Positions 19,211 to 29,874 of a stretch of DNA of 64,000 bases are shown in pieces (position 1 is the first letter of the stretch; every line of letters starts with the position of its first letter). The position numbers were made by a program, and so were the translations under genes. The notes under the pieces were generated by a model. The model did no database searches. It saw only the letters and a program-made list of their open reading frames with translations, and was not told the origin of the DNA. The stretch is from Mesomycoplasma lagogenitalium (GTDB lineage: Bacteria > Bacillota_I > Bacilli_A > Mycoplasmatales > Metamycoplasmataceae): NCBI RefSeq assembly GCF_029854295.1, contig NZ_CP122979.1, positions 248,001-312,000 of the forward strand, written 5' to 3'.

Positions 19211-19225
19211 AAAAAAAAAAAAAAA
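19211..19225. repeat. Orphan poly(A)15 tract
   Basis: Fifteen A in the 319-nt gap between two minus-strand genes, preceded by TTGATATATTAAATTATAAAATC, which recalls the TTGATATATC of the lipoprotein promoters. No plus-strand gene follows. On the minus strand it lies about 130 nt upstream of the start at 19081. The rest of the gap 19082-19360 is AT-rich without a supported gene. Confidence 0.5.
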
Positions 19226-19354
19226 CTATATAGCATATCATTATTTTGTTATTTTTTTACTTTTTATATTATAATTTAATACATTTTTAACACAATTAAC
19301 AAATAATTATTTTTAGTTAGTAACATTTTTAAAAATGATCATAATTTAAATTAG

Positions 19355-19390
19355 TAATTTAAAAACAGAATCGCCACTTGATTCTGTTTT
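19355..19390 (-). terminator. Minus-strand terminator (bidirectional shape)
   Basis: Stem AAAACAGAATC/GATTCTGTTTT with loop GCCACTTG, T-rich on both strands. It lies just past the stop of the gene at 19401-19757. Confidence 0.8.
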
Positions 19391-19400
19391 TTATTTAAAA

Positions 19401-19757
19401 TTATAATAAAATTGATTTACCAACTATTCATGCAATACCAATAATACATAAAGTTAGTCCGCCGATAATTGGAGCAAATTGTTTAGTTTTTTCTCAAATT
19501 GGTAAATACATTTTAGTATCTTCGTATTTAACTATTGTACTTTCTTTAATTCTATTTTGCTTTTTATATTCAATCAATTGTTTGTTTTTATATTTTTCAG
19601 CATTACTTTTAGTTTTTGAATACAGAAAAAATATTGCAATTCCCAAAATTAAAAACAAACTACCAAATAAATAGTTCATTCAACTTGGTAATCCTGAATA
19701 ATCATTCGGTCTTAAAGGTGCAACTTTGCTTGTGCTTTCAAAAAGTTTTAATATCAT
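19401..19757 (-). CDS. Two-span membrane protein of unknown function
   Basis: 118 aa. Short N-terminus, membrane helix near residues 28-45, a charged central loop of about 45 residues (Lys/Tyr/Glu-rich), and a second helix near 93-112 (FAPIIGGLTLCIIGIAWIVG). No known motif. The ATG at 19757 is preferred over an internal one at 19679 because a perfect -10 box lies 9 nt upstream, implying a leaderless message. It is divergent from efp. Confidence 0.6.
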
Positions 19758-19766
19758 ATACTTATA

Positions 19767-19797
19767 ATTATAAACATTTTTTAAAAATTATTATATA
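19767..19797. promoter_or_regulatory. Divergent -10 boxes (minus-strand gene and efp)
   Basis: TATAAT on the minus strand at 19767-19772 serves the gene ending at 19401; TATAAT on the plus strand at 19792-19797 serves efp. Confidence 0.6.
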
Positions 19798-19822
19798 ATT
19801 TAAATAGTTTTTAGGAGGAAAA

Positions 19823-20386
19823 ATGTTTAATGTCAATGATTTTAAACCTGGTATAACTTATCAGGAAAACGGAGAAATCTTTATTGTTTTAGAATCACAA
19901 CACTCAAAACAAGGAAGAGGTCAAGCGACAGTAAAGGCAAAAGTTAAAAATTTACGAACAGGCGCAACAACAATCAAATCTTATACAGGTGGTGATAAAG
20001 TAGAAAAAGCCCACATTGAAAAAACAGGAATGAATTATTTATATAATGACGGCACTGCAATTGTTTTGATGGATGAAGAAACATTTGAACAAATTAATAT
20101 TGAAAATTCTAAAGTTGAATGAGAAATGAATTTTCTTAAAGACGGACAAAAAGTTATTGTTAGAAAATTTGAAAATGAAATTTTAGATATTGAACTACCA
20201 ATCAATGTTGAATTAAAGGTGATTGAAGCTCCTGAAGCTGTAAAGGGAAATACTACAACTAACCCACAAAAAAAAGTTGTTTTAGAAACTGGATTTGAAG
20301 TTGAAACTCCAATGTTTATCAAAGAGGGAGAAATCATTGTGGTTTCTAGTGAAACTGGTAAATATGTTGGAAGAGCGGGAAAATAA
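19823..20386 (+). CDS. efp: Elongation factor P
   Basis: A 187-aa three-domain translation factor that relieves ribosome stalling at polyproline. Domain I (KPGITYQENGEIFIVLESQHSKQGRGQA) carries the loop residue that is modified in many bacteria; here the tip is Arg32, not Lys. OB domains II and III follow, ending GKYVGRAGK. It has an unusually strong AGGAGG ribosome site and its stop overlaps the next start. Arg-type EF-P is rhamnosylated by EarP in some proteobacteria; no such gene is visible here. Confidence 0.96.
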
Positions 20387-20703
20387 TGGACTATGTTATA
20401 GTAAATTATGGATTAAACCAAATTTATACAGTTCACAAAAAAACATTTGAGCAAACAGTGGAAGCGATTTTTAGTAAAAGTACAAATTTTAAATTAGGTA
20501 AAAATTTAAAGATTATTGTTAATAGTACTAATACTAATGTTTCAATTGAATTTGATTTTTACTCTTACCAAAGTCAAAATGAGTTTTCACAACGATTAAC
20601 TAATTTAATCGAAAAAATAAAAGATGCAGTCAAATTATTAATAAGAGTAGATGTCGAAAATATTTCGATGAATTATTTAGGAAAATTAAATAGAAAGAAA
20701 TAG
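20386..20703 (+). CDS. Asp23/Gls24-like small protein (MMB_0454-type)
   Basis: 105 aa, no membrane segment. VNYGLNQIYTVHKKTFEQTVEAIF followed by alternating strands and RVDVENISMN resembles a short Asp23/Gls24-type fold. In Bacillus the gene after efp is yqhY, an Asp23 member, so the position agrees. It shares the TAATG overlap with efp. The biochemical role of the family is not established. Name by analogy. Confidence 0.55.
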   Translation: MDYVIVNYGLNQIYTVHKKTFEQTVEAIFSKSTNFKLGKNLKIIVNSTNTNVSIEFDFYSYQSQNEFSQRLTNLIEKIKDAVKLLIRVDVENISMNYLGKLNRKK

Positions 20704-20712
20704 TGAAAAAAT

Positions 20713-22575
20713 ATGAAATATAATAAAAATCTTGATTTGTTATCCGTTAACACTCTAAAAGTTAATGGAGTAGCAGCAATTAATAAAGCTAATTCAGGGC
20801 ATCCAGGGATAGTTTTAGGAGCAGCAAAAATAATGCATGCTTTATTTTCAAGACATTTAGTATTTAATCCAATGTCTCCAAAATGAATTAATCGTGATAG
20901 ATTTATTCTTTCAGCAGGTCATGGATCAGCATTACTATATGCTCAATTAAGAATTTTAGGTTTATTATCAGAAGATGATTTAAAAAACTTTAGACAATTA
21001 AATTCATTAACACCAGGACATCCTGAATATGGACATACACTAGGTGTAGAAGCAACAACTGGACCATTAGGGCAAGGAATTGGAATGGGGGTTGGATTAG
21101 CATTAGCTGAAAGTCATTTACATGCTAAATTCCCTGAAATTAATCATTATACATATGTACTTTGTGGTGATGGTGATTTACAAGAAGGGGTTGCTAATGA
21201 AGCATTATCATTGGCAGGAAAATTACAATTAAATAAACTTATTGTTTTACACGATTCTAATGAAGTTCAATTAGATACACCAGTTGATGAAGTTAGTGCT
21301 GATGATTTAAGATTAAAAATGGAATCATTAGGCTTTAAATACTTTTCAGTAAAAAATGATGTTAATAAAATTTCAAAAGCAATTGCAAAAGCTAAAAAAT
21401 CTAAAAAACCTTCATTTATCGAAGTTAGAACAGTTATTGGAGAAGGAGCAACAAAACAAGGAACAAGTGATGTTCACGGAGCACCTTTAGGAGAAGATTT
21501 TGAAACTGTTAAAGAAAATTTAGGATGAACATATGGTGATTTTGAATTACCAGAGGAAGTGGAAAACTACTACAGAGAAACACTTTTTGTTCGTGGTGAA
21601 GATGCATTTAATAACTTTGTTGAATCTCAAGAATTAAGAGATTATTTAGCAAATGCTTCAAAAGCAGTTAGTTTAGATTTAGAATTGAAGAAAAATGATG
21701 CAACTCGTAATTCATCAGGAACAGTTGTAAAACATTTAAATACTGTAGTTCCTCATTGAATTGGAGGTTCAGCTGATTTAGTAGCATCAACAAAAGTTGG
21801 TGGAGCTGATGGAGTATTTTCAAAAGAAAATCGTTTAGGAAGAAATATTCTTTTTGGAGTTAGAGAATTTGCAATGGGAACAATTGCAAATGGTATTGCG
21901 CTACACTCTGTTTTAAGACCGTTTGTATCAACATTCTTTGTCTTTTCAGATTATATTAAACCTGCAATGAGATTATCTTCATTAATGAATTTACCAGTTA
22001 CTTATATTTTTACTCATGATTCAGTATTTGTAGGTGAAGATGGTCCAACTCATCAACCAATTGAACAACTTGCAATGCTTCGTTCTCTTCCTGGATTAAT
22101 TGTTTTAAGACCAGCTGATGAAAAAGAAGTGCTTGGAGCATATGAATTAGCAATTAATGCTATAAATAGACCTCATGCAATTGTTTTAACAAGACAAAAT
22201 ATCGTTTCATTAGAAACAACTGATAAAGAATTATTTAAAAAAGGAAGTTATTTAATTCATAAAACTGATTCCCCTTATGCTTTAATTGCAACAGGAAGTG
22301 AATTAGCCAATGCTTTAAAAATAGGGCAAGAATTGAATTTAAATGTTATTTCAGCATCTCACTGAGATAATAGAGTATTATGAAATCCTTCAAAAGCAAT
22401 TTCAATTGAAGCATCTTCAACATTTGGTTGATCAAAAGTTGCTCGTCACAACATTGGGCATAATTGCTTTGGATATTCAGCACCTGGAGATTTAGTTTAT
22501 AAAGAAATTAAATTAGATTATGATTCAGTTAAAAAATATGTAGTAAAACATTTTAATTTAGAATCCAAAAACTAA
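20713..22575 (+). CDS. tkt: Transketolase
   Basis: A 620-aa thiamine-diphosphate enzyme of the non-oxidative pentose phosphate pathway. Seen: ANSGHPG near residue 27, SAGHGSALLYA, the ThDP motif GDGDLQEGVANEA with LHDSNEV (in place of the usual YDSN), and the pyrimidine domain with FVREFAMG-type sequence (FGVREFAMGTIANGIALH) and HDSVFVGEDGPTHQPIEQL. It is slightly shorter than E. coli TktA because the C-terminal domain is compact. It starts at ATG 10 nt after the preceding gene. Confidence 0.96.
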
Positions 22576-22580
22576 TTTAG

Positions 22581-23498
22581 GACGTTAATACAAACTCAAT
22601 TAAAAGTCAAAATAGTTTTATTAACTATTTAAAAAATAGTAAAATTTTTAAAATAACTACATATGATATTACTTTAAGCGCAATTCTTTTGGCAATTTAT
22701 TTAGGGTTAAGTTTTTTATTAAGATTAACAATTTTAACTAAAAAATTAAATGTTAGTTTTGAAATTCCCTTTAATATAATTCTCGGATTGATTTTAGGAC
22801 CATTTAAAGGCGCTTTTTTAGCAATACTAGCTGATACTTTAAATTTACTAATAACTTCATCAATTGCTACATGAATGATTGAATATGCGATTATTCCGCC
22901 TTTTACAGCAATTTTATCTTGATTGTTATTTTATATTTACCAATTAAAAAATAAATTAAGTTTTATAACGATATTTTCAATTTTTATCATCACGATTAGC
23001 ACATTGATAATAATTTATTTTTCTGAAGTAATAAATGGTGCAAATCAAGTAAAAATTGAAAATTTATCTAAAGATATTAGACAAATATTTACCAAAGAAT
23101 TAGTTTTAATTTTAATAATAAGTTTTTCTTCAATTTCATTAATAATTTTAATATCATTTTCAATTTTGTATTTTAAAACTAAAAAAGAAATTTATTATTT
23201 AATTATTTTTATTTTTTCTGTTGTACTAACAATTGTAATTTTATTAAGATGATTATGAGGACCGTATGCTTTTATCAAATATTACAATCGGTTTATTGGA
23301 ATTAAAAATAATAAATTAAGAGAAATTAATCAATACTTTTACTTTTATTTAACTCCAATAATTTTAAAGGGATTAATTACAATTCCAATTTATTGTGTCT
23401 TTTTAATTTCCTTAACACCAATTTTAATTAAATTGAAAAAGCGATATGATACAAATAATTATGATAGTTATCATAAAATAAAAAGTACTTATTATTAA
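22581..23498 (+). CDS. ECF transporter substrate-binding (S) component, unusual start
   Basis: About 305 aa. KITTYDITLSAILLAIYLGLSFLL at the beginning and IPFNIILGLILGPFKGAFLAILADTLNLL after it are typical of ECF S components, which bind a vitamin and dock on EcfT; ecfA1-ecfA2-ecfT lie at 41-43.6 kb. A large central insert with several extra hydrophobic segments precedes a C-terminal helix. The frame opens directly after the tkt stop and has no ATG before the conserved part. An AGGA box at 22579-22582 suggests a start near 22584-22600 with a rare codon. Substrate unknown. Confidence 0.65.
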
Positions 23499-23518
23499 TA
23501 GTAGAAAATCATTTAAAG

Positions 23519-23544
23519 CATACATAATAATGTATGTTTTTTTT
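23519..23544 (+). terminator. Terminator after the ECF S gene
   Basis: Stem CATACAT/ATGTATG with a four-base loop, then eight T. Confidence 0.88.
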
Positions 23545-23613
23545 ATTTTAAAATAAAAAAAACATTTATATTAATTAAAATATAAATGCCAAATTGTATT
23601 TAATCAGTTTTTG

Positions 23614-23994
23614 CTAACTTATTTTAATCATTTTTGAAGTTTTAATTTCTTTTAAAAGTAAAATTGCACCAATAAAATCAACTACGGAAACAAAAGTCCC
23701 AATTAATGCTAAAATATAGTGACTTTTAGCATTTTTTAATGGTGAAAGTTTAATAGTTAAAATAATTTGCAATATAAATAGTTTTATAATTGTAATTAGT
23801 AAAAATACTAAAAAAGTACTCATAACTATAAACGTATTATTAAATAAGATAAAATTTTCATTATTAAAATTATTAATAAAATTTATAATAAAAACAATAG
23901 CGCAAATAACCGTTATAAGTCCAAGCATAAAATTTACAATATTTGTTCAAAATATTAATTTAGCCAAAGATTTTAAACTATCAATTTTATTTAT
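23614..23994 (-). CDS. Small multi-pass membrane protein, non-AUG start likely
   Basis: About 126 aa with three membrane segments. A ribosome site AAAGGGA lies 4 nt before an ATA at 23994, and the frame continues without break (INKIDSLKSLAKLIFWTNIV...). The first ATG at 23928 has no ribosome site, so the upstream ATA (or the ATT two codons later) is favoured. No motif recognised. It lies between the ECF S gene and trxA. Confidence 0.5.
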
Positions 23995-24035
23995 GAATTC
24001 CCTTTGTTAATTATTATTTGCATAAATAAATAATC

Positions 24036-24350
24036 TTACATAAATGATTTTAAAATTCTAGCTAATTGATCATATGATCTATAACCAACTTCCATTGAAG
24101 CTAATTTACCATTTTTATAAATAAAAGTTGTTGGGGTTCCAGAGATTTTCATTTCTCTAGCGAAGTTAATATCTTGATCAACATCAACTTTAAAAACTTG
24201 AATATTTAATTTATCAGCAACTTCTTTTAAAACTGGAGCCATCATTTTACATGGACCGCATCATGTTGCGTGGAAATTTAAAAGTTGAACTCCATTTCCA
24301 TCTTTAATTTGATTTTCTAATGTTGCTTTTGTAACATCTTTTACGAACAT
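24036..24350 (-). CDS. trxA: Thioredoxin
   Basis: 104 aa. The active site is WCGPC in NFHATWCGPCKMMAPVL; cis-Pro is in SGTPTTFIYKNGK. It is reduced by TrxB (346-1263) and in turn reduces protein disulfides. A GGAG ribosome site precedes ATG 24350. It stands alone, downstream of the pepP terminator. Confidence 0.96.
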
Positions 24351-24410
24351 ATTTCTCCTTAAATAATTTATTGAACAAATTATATTATTTTTTTTAAATA
24401 TTTTTCAAAA

Positions 24411-24461
24411 AATAAAAAATCAATGAAAAAAATGCTAAATTTCACATTTTTTTCATTGATT
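24411..24461 (-). terminator. Terminator after pepP
   Basis: A long stem of 17 bp: AATCAATGAAAAAAATG pairs with its complement at 24445-24461; a T-run follows on the minus strand. Confidence 0.88.
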
Positions 24462-24480
24462 ATAATAAAAAGTGATTATC

Positions 24481-25530
24481 TTATTTACCGTTAATTTCGC
24501 CTTTTCTTGAAAGAGTAATTGAACCTGTTTTAGTAACAAGTAAATCATCTTCAATTCTTGCTCCGCCTAAACCTTCAATATAAATTCCTGGTTCGACAGT
24601 AATAACCATTCCCTCTTCTAAAATAAAATCAGAAGATGAAGAAACATTAGGTAATTCATGTACATCAATTCCTAATCCATGTCCTGTAGAATGTAAAAAG
24701 TATTTCCCATACCCTTTAGATTGAATGTAGTCTCTACATACTTTATCAACCTCTGAAGCTTTAATTCCGGGTTTAACCATTTGTCTTCCTTTTTGTGCAG
24801 CTTCTTTAACTATTTGTAAAATTTCCTCCGCTTTAGGATCGTTTGCTTTATCGCCGAAAATAAATGTTCTAGTAATATCAGCACCATATCCGTTATAAAC
24901 TGCTCCAAAGTCGATTTTCAATAAATCTCCCTTTTTAATTTTTCTATCAGTTGGATGATGATGAGGAATAGCCGAATTACTTCCTGTAGCAATGATTGAA
25001 TCAAAGCATTCTTTTTGAGCGCCTTTTTCTTTCATTAAAAAGTTTAATCTTCTATCGATTTCTCTTTCAGTTTGACCCTCTTTAATTTCTGCAATTAATT
25101 GATTATAAGCTTCCAAAGAAATATCAATCGCTTTTTGTAAATTAGCAATTTCATTTTCATCTTTTAAAATTCTTAATTTTTGCCCTGAAATTTCAACAAA
25201 TTCTGCATTAGGAAAGAATTTTTTAATTCTATTAAATTCACCTAAAGTTAAATAATCTTCTTCAATTCCAATTCTTTGATATTTTTTATTTTCTAATAAT
25301 TTTTTCAAATTATCGGCTGTTAACAAAATCAATTCAGCATTTTTAACTTGTTTTTGTGCATATTCTATATATCTTGAATCTACTAAAACGTATGATTTAC
25401 TTTTTTCAATTACAACCATTCCGTCTGTTGATTGAATTGTTGTTAGTCATAATCTTGTTTGAGGTGAATATGAAATAATAGCATCTAAATTATTTTCATT
25501 GATTATTAAATCTAAATATTTTCTATTCAT
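24481..25530 (-). CDS. pepP: Xaa-Pro aminopeptidase (M24 family)
   Basis: A 349-aa dinuclear-metal peptidase that removes an N-terminal residue before proline. Metal ligands are seen in order: DFGAVYNGYGADITRTF (two Asp), HSTGHGLGIDVHE (His), TVEPGIYI (Glu) and GARIEDDLLVT (Glu). The N-terminal creatinase-like domain is present. The start at 25530 has GGAGAAAA upstream; an internal ATG 37 codons later would lose part of that domain. Peptide breakdown suits an organism unable to make amino acids. Confidence 0.94.
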
Positions 25531-25557
25531 TTTTCTCCTAAATAAAAAAAAGAGACT

Positions 25558-25710
25558 TTATTTTTTCTCTTTATGTGATGTGTGTTTATTGCATTTGTGG
25601 CAATGTTTTGACATTTCTAATTTTTCAGTTTGAGTTTTTTTATTTTTTGTTGTAATGTAATTTTCCATTTTACATTCTGAACATCTTAATGTAACACCTT
25701 CTCTTGGCAT
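25558..25710 (-). CDS. rpmG: 50S ribosomal protein L33 (copy 2)
   Basis: A 50-aa zinc-type L33: [17 protein letters not shown] with a CSEC pair and a later CHKC pair, ending HTSHKEKK. It has an AGGAGG-like ribosome site on the minus strand. A different copy is at 10946-11092. Both keep four Cys, so this is not the usual zinc/non-zinc pair. Together with pepP it lies on the minus strand, 27 nt apart. Confidence 0.92.
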   Translation of the reverse strand: MPREGVTLRCSECKMENYITTKNKKTQTEKLEMSKHCHKCNKHTSHKEKK

Positions 25711-25935
25711 TTTTCCTCCTAAAATTTATTAATTATTTAATAATTTTAAACTATTTTATAAAATTAAAAACAACATTTATTAATTTATATTTAAAATTAT
25801 ACAATTATTTTCAAAAATAACTTATTTATTTTTTAATTTAATACTGTTTCTTTAATAGTTAATAAAAATAATTTCCTTTTTACTGTTATTTTTAATATAA
25901 TTTATTATATAAAATATAAAAATATAAAGGAAAAT

Positions 25936-27570
25936 ATGAAAACATTAAACGACAATACTTCTAAAAAAGAAAAACACAAAAAAGCAACAAAAAATAAAAA
26001 AAATTACGAAAGAATTTATGATCCGAAAAATGATTATGATGAAATTTTGTTAAAGCATAAAGAAATGCTACAAGATCAATATTACAATAACTTACATTTA
26101 TCAGGATTTGCGGGAATAATTAGCAATCCTAATGGGTTAGGTGTTCACAAGGATAAATTTCATATTTTTCATCAATGAAATCCTTATTCAATATCAGAAA
26201 ATTCTTTAATGCATAAAGGACATTTTTATACAGAAGATTTTGTAAAATACTTTAATAATGATTTAGTTTTAAAACCAGCGATTAAAGAAGATATAGATGG
26301 AATTTATTCAGGTGGTTCAATTGAACATGATGGTAAATTTTATCTATATTACACTGGTAAAGTTGACAAAGATAATAAACACGATGCAGATGAAAATAAT
26401 TCATACACTATTGTTGTTGAATTAGATTCGGAAAATAATGTAATTGAAGAAAGTAAAAAAGTTTTATTTGCAGTTGATAGAAATAGATATACTGAAAAAT
26501 TTAGCGACCCTAAACCGCTATTTATTAATGGTAAATTTTATTTACTTCACGGAGCACAAAAATACAATAGTCAAGCAGCACTTGTTTTATATTCATCAGA
26601 TTTTCCTGATAAAGACTTTGTCTATGAAGGGGAAATTAAATTAAGCGATCCATTACTATTATGAGAAGCATTAATGTATGAATCGCCAGATTTTTTCAGA
26701 ATTGGTGAAAAAGATGTATTTTTATTTTCAACACAAGAAGTTAAATCAAGATGAAAAAAATATCAAACTTTAAATAATTCTTACTTCTTGATTGGAAATA
26801 TGGATTGAAAAAATCTATCTTTTGAAATTGAAAAAGTTCAAAAAGCTGATCTTGGATTCGATTTTTATGCACCACAATTATTTTCTAATTTAGATGAAAA
26901 AATTATGATGGGGAAAATAGGACAATCGGTAGATAATGAAAGTCACTTTTTAGATCCTAATTGAATTAACAATCTTTCGTTGCCAAGAATTTTAAATTAT
27001 CAAAATGGTGAGATAACTCAAAAAATTCATCCTAATATTTACAATTTAAGAAATAAATATGCAAAACTAGAAAACGAAGCAAAATTAGAATCAAGATTAT
27101 CCAATTTAGTATTTAGAAATATAAAAGGAGATTTTGAAGTTGTTTTACAAAATGATAGTAAACAAAAAATGAAAATTTCTTACCATAAAAATACTTTAGT
27201 GGTTGACAAAAGTAAAAACAATATTGTTTTAAACAAAAAATTTGGTAAAAAATGAAAAATCAAAATTGAAAATATCCACTTTATGGAAATCTTTTTAGAT
27301 AAATCAATTATCGAAATTTTCATTAACCACGGTGAATATGTATTTTCATCTAAATACTTTATTTCAGGAGATTTATCGATAAAAACAAATAATTTAAATG
27401 ATAATCATATTTTTTATCTAAAACCAATTCAAGTTGATTGAAACTATAAAAAAATTGTTTTGGTTTCAGGTGAAGTTTTTATTGATAATGTTAAAAATGA
27501 TGAAAAAGAAGCAGAAATAAAAGCTGCTAGGATCGGCGATTGACATAACGTCGACTTTGAACAAGAATAA
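25936..27570 (+). CDS. Glycoside hydrolase family 32-like protein (sucrose-6-phosphate hydrolase type), nucleophile altered
   Basis: 544 aa. The GH32 five-blade core is seen: SNPNGLGVHKDKFHIFHQWNP (residues 63-83), GGSIEHDGKFYLYYTG, EKFSDPKPLF (Asp191, the transition-state Asp of the RDP motif) and MYESPDFF (Glu249, the acid/base of the EC motif). A C-terminal beta-sandwich module follows. The family motif N-D-P-N-G reads S-N-P-N-G, so the nucleophile Asp is Asn64. The enzyme may be inactive on normal fructosides or use another residue. The basic N-terminal 25 residues are an addition. It overlaps a PfkB-like gene. Confidence 0.78.
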
Positions 27571-28399
27571 TATTTATGCTAATTTTTTAGGAACCATCGG
27601 CCTAGATGAATATACTAAAATTATTAAAAATGAATTTATAAAAAGAAATTTAAATACCAAATATCTTTTTGTTGTCGAAAATAAAAAAACTTTAATTAAT
27701 GAAACTATCATTGATAAAAAAGGTCAAAAGAGCTTATCTGTTATTAAAACAGATAATAAACCAGTTGATTTTTCTGTAAAAAATATTTATTTTGATATTT
27801 TAATTCTTCCATCGTTTATTACCTATTTTGATGAAGCATTGCATGATAAATACTTAAAATTTATTGAAAAAGCAGTTGAAGAAGAAAAAATTTCTTTATT
27901 TTCGCCGTCCATCCAAAAGGAGTGGATAAGTGAAAATGATTATAATTTTATTGAAAAAATTCAGTTTTTTATAGCAAAATCAACCATTACTTTTTTATCG
28001 GTGAATGATGCAATTTCATTAACGAAAAAAGAGAATTTAAACGAAGCAATTCGTGATATAAGAGAATGAAAATATCGTTATTTAATTATTTTAGCCAAAG
28101 AAGAAATATTCATTATGGATAAAAAACACGATGAAGTTAGAATTGTTGAGGCTCCTAAAATCAAAAAATACGAATACGAACAATTTAATGATGTTTTAAT
28201 AAGTTTTATTGCTTTATATTTAGTGGAAAATAATGAAACTTTAGAAACATTAAGTAAAGAAAAAATTAAAAATTATGCCACAAAAAGCCTAATAGGTGCA
28301 GCATTGAGTTCATCGAGAAAATGAACAATCGAAAATGTTGTATCAATTGAACAAATTGAGAAAAAGCAAAAAGAATTGAACAATAAAAAAGAGGTGTAA
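27557..28399 (+). CDS. PfkB-like (fructokinase-type) protein, degenerate
   Basis: About 280 aa. Start uncertain: TTG at 27557 overlaps the GH32 stop; no ATG suits. The layout (N-terminal GTIGLDEYTKII, later ILAKEEIFIMDKK, then FNDVLISFIALYLVENN and YATKSLIGAALSSSR) follows the last third of PfkB carbohydrate kinases, where G-A-G-D would sit at EQFNDV. Only the Asp survives; the anion-hole glycines are gone. The location behind a GH32 gene suggests a sucrose/fructose hydrolase-fructokinase pair that diverged. Catalysis is doubtful. Confidence 0.5.
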
Positions 28400-28400
28400 A

Positions 28401-29393
28401 ATGAACAAAATTACCATAATTGGTTCAGGAGCAATGGGAAGTGCTGTTGCAAAAGTTATTTATGATTCTGGATACAAAAATATTGTAATTTATGGAATTG
28501 ACAAAACTGAACTTTCGCAATTGAAAGAAGGTAAAAATTTAAAATATTTTCCTCAAGACACAAAACTACCACATTTTCAAACTACTGATAATTTAAAATA
28601 TGCACTAAATAATGCGAGTTATATAGTTATAGCAGTACCATCAAAATTTGTTGATTCAGTTTGTAAAGATATTTTAAAAAATTTAAATTCACAAGTTATT
28701 ATTATTAATGTTTCAAAAGGATTTTATCCTAATAGTAATTTGTCTTTACAAGAAGGATTAAAACAAGCTTCAAAAGATAATGAAAAAGTAATGGGTGTAG
28801 TTTCTTTATTAGGTCCATCTCATGCTGAAGAAATAGTTAAAGAACAATTAACTGTTGTTTCGTTAGTTGAAAATGGAATGGAAAATGCTAAAAAAGTTCA
28901 AAAATTATTTAGCAATGATTATTTTAGAAATTATTTACAAGAAGATGAAATCGGTTCGGAAGTTGGCGGTGCTTATAAAAACATTTTAGCAATTGCATCA
29001 GGAATGCTTTTTGGTAGCGGTTATGGAATTAATACAGTTGCAGCTTTATTAACTAGAGGACTTGCTGAAGCAAGAAGATTTAATAAACAAATGGGCGGAA
29101 AAGAAATTACATTAATGGGATTAACTGGAATTGGTGATTTAATAGTAACAGCACTTTCACCTTTATCTAGAAATTATAGTTTTGGTCAAGAATTTGCTAA
29201 AAAAGGAAAAGAAGCTTTAAACACCTTATTAACTGTTGAAGGATTAACGGCTATTAAATCAGTTTTAGAAATTGCCCAAAGAAAAAAAATTGATTTACCC
29301 ATTGTTTTCGCTTTAAACGAAATACTTTTAGGTAATATCACTTTAAAGCAAGCTATAAGCGAAATATGAAAACGAGGATTAAAAGCCGAGTAG
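28401..29393 (+). CDS. gpsA: Glycerol-3-phosphate dehydrogenase, NAD(P)-dependent
   Basis: 330 aa. The dinucleotide motif GSGAMGSA is at residues 8-15. SKGFYPNSN, LGPSHAEEI and EVGGAYKNILAIASGM (catalytic Lys in the YKN block) are typical, as is LTGIGDLIVTALSPLSRNYSFG. It makes glycerol-3-phosphate from dihydroxyacetone phosphate for lipid synthesis. ATG follows AAAGAGGTG. It ends at the ATG of smpB without a gap. Confidence 0.95.
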
Positions 29394-29828
29394 ATGCCTA
29401 AATTAATTCAAAAAAATAAAATTGTTAATTTTGACTATCAAATTATCGAAAAATATGAATGTGGCATCTCTCTTATGGGTTGGGAAGTAAAATCAATTCG
29501 TGCTCAAAACGTTAATTTAAAAGGTTCTTTTGCTAGTTTTAAAAATGGTGAACTATTTTTATCTAATATGCATATTTCACTTTATATGGCAGTTAAAGGT
29601 GATGAATTAAGAGCTAGAAAATTATTAATGCATAAAAATCAATTAAAAAGAATTGAATTAAAGCAAAAACAACAAGGATATACACTAGTTCCTTTATCAA
29701 TTTACTGAAATGAAAGAAGCAAAATAAAAATTGAATTAGTATTAGCTAAAGGTAAAAATAAAGCAGATAAAAGACAAAGCGAAAAAGAAAAAGAGATTGA
29801 TAAAAAAATTAAATTATATATAAAATAA
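29394..29828 (+). CDS. smpB: SsrA-binding protein
   Basis: A 144-aa tmRNA-binding protein for rescue of stalled ribosomes. NFDYQIIEKYECGISLMGWEVKSIR is the family signature, followed by GSFASFKNGELFLSNMHIS and the C-terminal tail LAKGKNKADKRQSEKEKE. Length is normal. It is directly coupled to gpsA (TAGATG). A tmRNA gene was not found in this window. Confidence 0.96.
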
Positions 29829-29836
29829 TTAATAAT

Positions 29837-29870
29837 AAAAAAGCAAGACATAAATTAGCTTGCTTTTTTT
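29837..29870 (+). terminator. Terminator after smpB
   Basis: AAAAAAGCAAG/CTTGCTTTTTT with an 11-nt loop, then T residues. Confidence 0.88.
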
Positions 29871-29874
29871 ATGT

